A DNA stretch of 11,368 nt. Origin: Gemmatimonadota bacterium (GTDB lineage Bacteria; Gemmatimonadota; Gemmatimonadetes; Palauibacterales; Palauibacteraceae). Within the stretch, counting starts at the first letter, position 1. Each line of letters starts with the position of its first letter. The stretch lies in contig JAENXO010000038.1 in the NCBI GenBank assembly GCA_016649455.1, forward strand, positions 1 through 11,368, given 5' to 3'. A program made the translations under genes and the position numbers. The notes under the pieces were generated by a model. It did no database searches. It was not told where the DNA came from and saw nothing but the letters and a program-made list of their open reading frames with translations. Below, piece after piece: positions 7,549-11,368 of this stretch.

Positions 7549-7767
7549 GTGCCAAAGGTTTACAGCCCGGAAGATCTGGCGGCCAACTCGCCCGACAAGT
7601 ACATGGGCGTGCTCGTTGCAGCCAAGTATGCGCGTGAGCTCAACACGCTCCCGCTGGAGCGTTCGCCTTACGGGGCGAATAAGCTCACAACGATGGCTCT
7701 CGCGGCTCTCGCCTCGGGAGATCTGGAATTCCGACTGATTCGCCGCCAGCGCCCCGACGACGACTGA
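7549..7767 (+). CDS. rpoZ: DNA-directed RNA polymerase omega subunit
   Basis: Omega binds the beta-prime subunit and assists RNA polymerase assembly. The 72-residue protein starts at GTG (reading MPKVYSPEDL) and carries the family pattern: SPDKYMGVLVAAKYARELN at 14-32, then ANKLTTMALAALASGDLEF at 43-61. The length fits the shorter bacterial omegas. A longer reading from ATG 7462 overlaps gmk in another frame and adds nothing conserved, while AGGAG at 7536-7540 points to GTG 7549. It sits between gmk and coaBC, a position seen in many bacteria. The acidic tail RPDDD is unremarkable. Transcription most likely comes from the promoter before yicC. Confidence 0.92.
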   Translation: MPKVYSPEDLAANSPDKYMGVLVAAKYARELNTLPLERSPYGANKLTTMALAALASGDLEFRLIRRQRPDDD

Positions 7768-7780
7768 TCCAGGGCCCCCG

Positions 7781-8992
7781 ATGCGACCGTTCGACGGGCG
7801 CCGGGTCCTGCTCGTGGTCTCAGGCGGGATCGCGGCCTATAAGAGCGTGATCCTGCTTAGGGCACTCCGGGCGGCTGGCGCCGAAGTTGAGGTGCTGATG
7901 ACGAGCGCGGCAGAGCGTTTCGTCGGCCCGGTCACCTTCGAGGCGCTCTCCGGTCGTCCTGTTCATACGGACCTGTGGACGAATCCGCTCGCCCATATCG
8001 AGCTCGGCCGGAAGTGCGACCTGGCGATCGTAGCGCCAGCGACGGCAGACCTGCTGTCTGCGATGGCTCATGGCCGGGCGGACGACCTCGCTTCGGCCAC
8101 GCTACTGGCAGCCGGCTGCCCGGTGCTCGCCTGTCCGGCGATGAACGTACGGATGTGGGAGAACCCCGCGACCTGCAGGAACATCGCGCTGCTGACCGGG
8201 GACGGAATCCGGCTCGTGGGGCCGGCGCACGGCGAACTCGCCGAGGGAGAGACGGGGATCGGCAGGATGGCCGAGCCTGAGGAAATCATGGTCGAGGCGG
8301 GTCGAGTCCTCGAGACGGATTCCGTGCTGACCGGCAGAAAAGTCGTCGTCACTGCCGGTCCGACGCGCGAAGCGATCGACCCGGTGCGCTTCATCGGCAA
8401 CCGGTCGTCCGGACGAATGGGTTTCGAACTCGCGGCTTCGGCCTGGCGTCGTGGCGCGGAAGTCGTGTGCATTCACGGTCCGGTGTCGGTGCCACCACCG
8501 CACGGACCGCGGACCGTCGAAGTCGAGGACGCGGTCTCGATGCTGAATGCGTTGCGCGATGAGCTCGAGGGAACCTCGGTGTTGTGCATGGCTGCGGCCG
8601 TATCGGACTTCCAGGTTGAGCAGCCGTCGGATGAGAAGATCAAGAAGGATGAACTGCGGGGTGGCTCGCTTGCTCTCGAGCTGGCGTCCGGTCCCGACCT
8701 GCTTCTCGAGACGGCGGAGCAGCGGGCGGCTGCCGGCGTGTTCACTCTCGGGTTCGCGCTCGAGACGACGGACGGGGTGTCAAACGCCACGGCGAAGCTC
8801 GAACGCAAGAGCATGAACCTCGTCGCGCTCAACCAGGCCGGTGCGCAGGACGCCGGGTTCGAAGTCGAGACGAATCGAATCACGTTGATCGATCCGTCGG
8901 GTGCGGTCGAGGAACTCCCCCTGCTGTCGAAGCGTGAAGTGGCCGACCGGCTCCTGGATCGGATCGAGGACCGCCTGCGGGACGGGGACTGA
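7781..8992 (+). CDS. coaBC: Bifunctional phosphopantothenoylcysteine decarboxylase / phosphopantothenate-cysteine ligase
   Basis: Makes 4'-phosphopantetheine for coenzyme A in two steps: ligation of cysteine to phosphopantothenate (CoaB half) and FMN-dependent decarboxylation (CoaC half). The 403-residue length is standard. CoaC occupies about 1-180: SGGIAAYK (14-21), catalytic His72 (AHIELG), APATAD (85-90) and PAMNVRMW (119-126). CoaB occupies about 185-403: VTAGPTREAIDPVRFIGNRSSGRMG (190-214, with Asn207 in the GNRSSG block), MAAAVSDF (270-277), the KIKK lysines at 286-289, and LGFALET (323-329). The CoaC substrate flap, which carries Cys158 in the E. coli enzyme (LACG context), here reads GELAEGETGIGRM (151-163) with Glu155 at that position. 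Actinobacterial CoaBC proteins, as I recall them, also lack this cysteine, so activity is still likely. It starts 13 bases after rpoZ. Confidence 0.94.
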   Translation: MRPFDGRRVLLVVSGGIAAYKSVILLRALRAAGAEVEVLMTSAAERFVGPVTFEALSGRPVHTDLWTNPLAHIELGRKCDLAIVAPATADLLSAMAHGRADDLASATLLAAGCPVLACPAMNVRMWENPATCRNIALLTGDGIRLVGPAHGELAEGETGIGRMAEPEEIMVEAGRVLETDSVLTGRKVVVTAGPTREAIDPVRFIGNRSSGRMGFELAASAWRRGAEVVCIHGPVSVPPPHGPRTVEVEDAVSMLNALRDELEGTSVLCMAAAVSDFQVEQPSDEKIKKDELRGGSLALELASGPDLLLETAEQRAAAGVFTLGFALETTDGVSNATAKLERKSMNLVALNQAGAQDAGFEVETNRITLIDPSGAVEELPLLSKREVADRLLDRIEDRLRDGD

Positions 8993-9001
8993 GCGCCGCC
9001 T

Positions 9002-9892
9002 GTGTCGGAGCGTGCCCGTCTGCTTGTCGAACACCTTCGGAATCGCCGCGAACTGGGCGAAATAGAGATGTTCGTCGCACCGGGGGATCGCGAGGAGATC
9101 CTCGAACGGGCAGTCCGCCTGGCAGATTCAAGCAGTTCACCTGAGGGATCCCCGGGCCCGGCAGCGGCGACTCCGGACGCTCCCGCCGCCGCAAATGCCG
9201 GGGCGATGGCGGGCGGCAAGTCAGGGATTCCGGCCGGGGCACATCTGGACGCCGGTCTCGAACGCCTGGCGCGTGTGGGCAGCCAGGCCGAAATCCTGGA
9301 GATCCCGGATCTGCCGCGTCTGCGAGCCGTGGCCGACGCCTGCCAGAGATGTCAGCTGCACGAGACCCGGACACGGCCCGTGTTCGCGGATGGCACACCC
9401 GACGCTCGCGTGATGTGTGTCGGCGAAGCTCCGGGCCAGAGAGAGGACGCGACCGGACTGCCATTTGTCGGGAGGGCGGGCCAGCTTCTCGACCGCCTGT
9501 TGACGGCCGTCGGCCTGGGCCGGGATCGCGTGTTTATCTGCAACGTCCTGAAGTGCCGCCCGCCGGGGAATCGGAACCCGCTGCCCGAGGAAATCGAGCA
9601 GTGCTCGCCGTTCCTTCTCAGGCAGCTCGAGCTGGTAGATCCTGCAGTTGTCATCGCGTTCGGGACGTTTGCGGCGCGCACGCTGCTGGGTTCGACCGAG
9701 TCGCTCGGCCGGCTCCGGCAGCGAACGCACCTGTACGAAGGCCGACCGCTCGTGGTCACGTATCATCCGGCTGCCCTGTTGCGGAATCCAGGCTGGATTC
9801 GACCGACATGGGAGGATCTGCAGCGGGTTCGATCGATCCTGGACGGCGACGGACAAGAGGAATCAATGGAACACCCTGAAGGCTCACGATGA
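9002..9892 (+). CDS. udg: Family 4 uracil-DNA glycosylase, [4Fe-4S] type
   Basis: Removes uracil from DNA to start base-excision repair. The catalytic domain spans about 103-285 of 296 residues. Cluster ligands are Cys114 and Cys117 (CQRC), Cys185 (NVLKCRPPGNRNP) and Cys201 (EQCSPF). Motif A is GEAPGQREDATGLPFVG (141-157), and motif B is TYHPAALLRNP (253-263) with His255. These are the hallmarks of the UDG4 family. The first ~100 residues are extra: a short conserved-looking helical part (1-40), then a low-complexity Ser/Pro/Ala/Gly linker (about 43-80). The start is GTG 9002, nine bases after coaBC, without a clear Shine-Dalgarno; ATG 9068 (residue 23) is an alternative, but it would split the helical segment. 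Co-location with dnaB and radA fits a genome-maintenance role. Some family members are related to phage polymerase domains, but the cluster ligands here are complete. Confidence 0.92.
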   Translation: MSERARLLVEHLRNRRELGEIEMFVAPGDREEILERAVRLADSSSSPEGSPGPAAATPDAPAAANAGAMAGGKSGIPAGAHLDAGLERLARVGSQAEILEIPDLPRLRAVADACQRCQLHETRTRPVFADGTPDARVMCVGEAPGQREDATGLPFVGRAGQLLDRLLTAVGLGRDRVFICNVLKCRPPGNRNPLPEEIEQCSPFLLRQLELVDPAVVIAFGTFAARTLLGSTESLGRLRQRTHLYEGRPLVVTYHPAALLRNPGWIRPTWEDLQRVRSILDGDGQEESMEHPEGSR

Positions 9893-9907
9893 GTCCGGGA
9901 CGGCAAC

Positions 9908-11308
9908 ATGGCTGAAGCAGGAACATCTCTGGTCGCCGAGCGCGGAAATCAAGGTTCCCGGCAGCCTCCGTGGTCAGAGGAGGCCGAAATTTCAGTTCTG
10001 TCGGCGATGCTGATCGACGGGGATGCCGTAGCACGCGCCGTCGAGATGCTCGACGATTCGTCCTTCTATCGCGAAGGGAATCGGCGAGTGTTCCGCGCCA
10101 TGCTGCGCCTCTATTCGCGGGGCGAGGTGATCGACGTGGTCACCCTGTCCGACGAGCTAAAGAGCGCCGGTGAGCTGGAGGGCGCGGGCGGCATGTCATA
10201 CCTGGCGCGCCTCGTCGACGCTGTCCCGACAGCAGCGAATATCGAGTACCACAGCCGGATCCTGAAGGACAAGTCGGTTCTCCGGAAGCTGATCGATGCA
10301 TCCACTGACATCATCCAGGACGCGTACGGTGCGCCCGCCGGTGAAGTCGAGGACACGCTCGATCGGGCTGAGCAACGGATCTTCCAGATTGCGCAGTCGT
10401 CCGAGCGCCAGGGCTTCGTGTGGATTAAGGAAATCCTGTGGCCGACGTTCGAGAGGATCGAGGAGCTGCAGCGCAGCCCGGGATCGGTCACCGGCGTCGC
10501 GTCCGGATTTCCGGATCTCGACAACATGACGGCTGGCTTTCAGCCTGGTGATCTCGTGGTCGTGGCCGGTCGGCCTTCGATGGGGAAGACAGCTCTCGCG
10601 CTGAACTTCGCTCAGCATGCGGCGATCGAGCAGGACGTCTCGACCGCCATTTTTTCGCTGGAGATGTCGAAGGAATCGCTCGTGCAGCGTCTCCTGTGCG
10701 CCGAGGGGCGAGTCGACTCCGGCCGGTTGCGCCGGGGCCGGCTGCAGGACGACGAGTACGCCCGGCTGGCAACGGCCGCCGGCCACCTGAATACGGCACC
10801 CATCTGGATCGACGATTCGCCGGCCATTACGGCGCTCGAAGTACGGGCGAAGGCGCGACGACTCGCGGCTGAGACCAATCTCGGACTTCTGGTGGTCGAT
10901 TATCTGCAGCTCATGGCCGGTCCGAGGAACGTCGAAAATCGACAGCAGGAAATCAGCGCGATTTCCAGGTCTCTGAAGGCGGTCGCCAAGGAGCTGAACA
11001 TCCCGGTGATCGCGCTGTCCCAGCTGTCCCGTGGACCCGAGCAGCGCACGGACAAGCGGCCGCTGCTGGCCGATCTGCGGGAGTCCGGGGCGATCGAGCA
11101 GGACGCGGACGTGGTAATGTTCGTGTACCGCGAGGAGGCGTATCGGAAAGACGGCGACATGCTCGACGCGAAGGGTGAGTCGCTCGAGGGACGGGCCGAG
11201 CTGATCGTCGGCAAGCAGCGGAACGGTCCGACGGGCACTATCAGGCTTTACTTCCACAAGACGTATACGCTGTTCGAATCGCTCGCGCCGCGGGGGTCAG
11301 GGAACTGA
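9908..11308 (+). CDS. dnaB: Replicative DNA helicase DnaB
   Basis: Hexameric 5'-3' helicase that unwinds DNA at the replication fork. The 466-residue length matches the family and no intein is present. The N-terminal domain (about 20-165) has the usual EEAEISVLSAML start and the MSYLARLVDAVPTAANIEYHSRIL block (96-119). The RecA-like domain starts near TGVASGFPDLDNMTAGFQPGDL (195-216), followed by Walker A GRPSMGKTA (221-229), the SLEMS block with Glu252, Walker B LLVVDYLQLM (327-336), SQLSRGPEQR (371-380), DLRESGAIEQDADVVMF (389-405) and KQRNGPTG (436-443), which carries the expected arginine finger. The start lies 15 bases after the glycosylase stop; the ribosome binding site is weak. Its stop overlaps the proposed radA start. 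Confidence 0.96.
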   Translation: MAEAGTSLVAERGNQGSRQPPWSEEAEISVLSAMLIDGDAVARAVEMLDDSSFYREGNRRVFRAMLRLYSRGEVIDVVTLSDELKSAGELEGAGGMSYLARLVDAVPTAANIEYHSRILKDKSVLRKLIDASTDIIQDAYGAPAGEVEDTLDRAEQRIFQIAQSSERQGFVWIKEILWPTFERIEELQRSPGSVTGVASGFPDLDNMTAGFQPGDLVVVAGRPSMGKTALALNFAQHAAIEQDVSTAIFSLEMSKESLVQRLLCAEGRVDSGRLRRGRLQDDEYARLATAAGHLNTAPIWIDDSPAITALEVRAKARRLAAETNLGLLVVDYLQLMAGPRNVENRQQEISAISRSLKAVAKELNIPVIALSQLSRGPEQRTDKRPLLADLRESGAIEQDADVVMFVYREEAYRKDGDMLDAKGESLEGRAELIVGKQRNGPTGTIRLYFHKTYTLFESLAPRGSGN

Positions 11309-11368
11309 AATCACGGACTGCCTTCTTCTGTCGCGAGTGTGGCGGCGAGTCACTTCGCTGGGAGGGCC
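11305..11368 (+). CDS. radA: RadA (DNA repair protein) N-terminus, cut by window edge
   Basis: Only about 21 codons are visible. They read KSRTAFFCRECGGESLRWEG after the proposed start codon. This matches the N-terminal zinc-finger opening of RadA (FxCxxCG, then S, then a WxG), a RecA-like ATPase that helps process recombination intermediates. RadA's second CxxC pair would lie beyond the edge. In this frame there is no ATG, GTG or TTG between at least 11224 and the conserved block. The only near-start codon is CTG at 11305-11307, which overlaps the dnaB stop as CTGA, a geometry like the GTGA junction of yicC and gmk. The identity call rests on a short stretch but a distinctive one. Confidence 0.72.
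   Translation, partial: MKSRTAFFCRECGGESLRWEG

Overview
The window is GC-rich bacterial chromosomal DNA with tightly packed housekeeping genes. It reads most like Gemmatimonadota or a related high-GC, two-membrane phylum. This rests on the flavour of the proteins, the secreted and outer-membrane proteins with Gram-negative signal peptides, and an Asp-Ser-Leu repeat after one signal peptide. It is an inference without any marker-gene comparison. I found no mobile element, CRISPR array, tRNA, rRNA or defence island, and no clear sign of recent transfer.

Layout. (1) Positions 1-891, minus strand: the first 297 codons of a secreted DUF1028 protein with a TPR-like tail; its C-terminus lies off the left edge. 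It is open to the window edge, so it has no stop codon here. (2) Positions 892-1074: a divergent intergenic region with a good sigma-70-type promoter facing right. (3) Positions 1075-1326: an 83-residue uncharacterised protein, followed by a textbook intrinsic terminator (1358-1398). (4) Positions 1446-3871: citrate synthase and NADP-type isocitrate dehydrogenase, a compact TCA-cycle pair. (5) Positions 3915-5861: an outer-membrane, TonB-plug-like beta-barrel protein of unknown substrate. (6) From about 5952 to the right edge: a strong promoter followed by a run of same-strand genes: yicC, gmk, rpoZ, coaBC, a family-4 uracil-DNA glycosylase, dnaB and the first codons of radA. Gaps are 17 nt or less and two junctions overlap as GTGA or CTGA, so this looks like one operon.

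How the genes work together. Citrate synthase and isocitrate dehydrogenase catalyse the first and third steps of the oxidative TCA cycle. The yicC-to-radA run joins RNA processing (YicC), nucleotide supply (Gmk), RNA polymerase assembly (RpoZ), coenzyme A synthesis (CoaBC), uracil repair, replication-fork unwinding (DnaB) and recombination repair (RadA): a growth and genome-maintenance operon.

I did not find a convincing undescribed system. The points most worth a second look are a near-leaderless yicC transcript, a CTG start for radA, the missing flap cysteine in CoaBC, the solitary 83-residue gene with its own promoter and terminator, the TPR-tailed secreted DUF1028 protein, and the degenerate plug of the outer-membrane protein.
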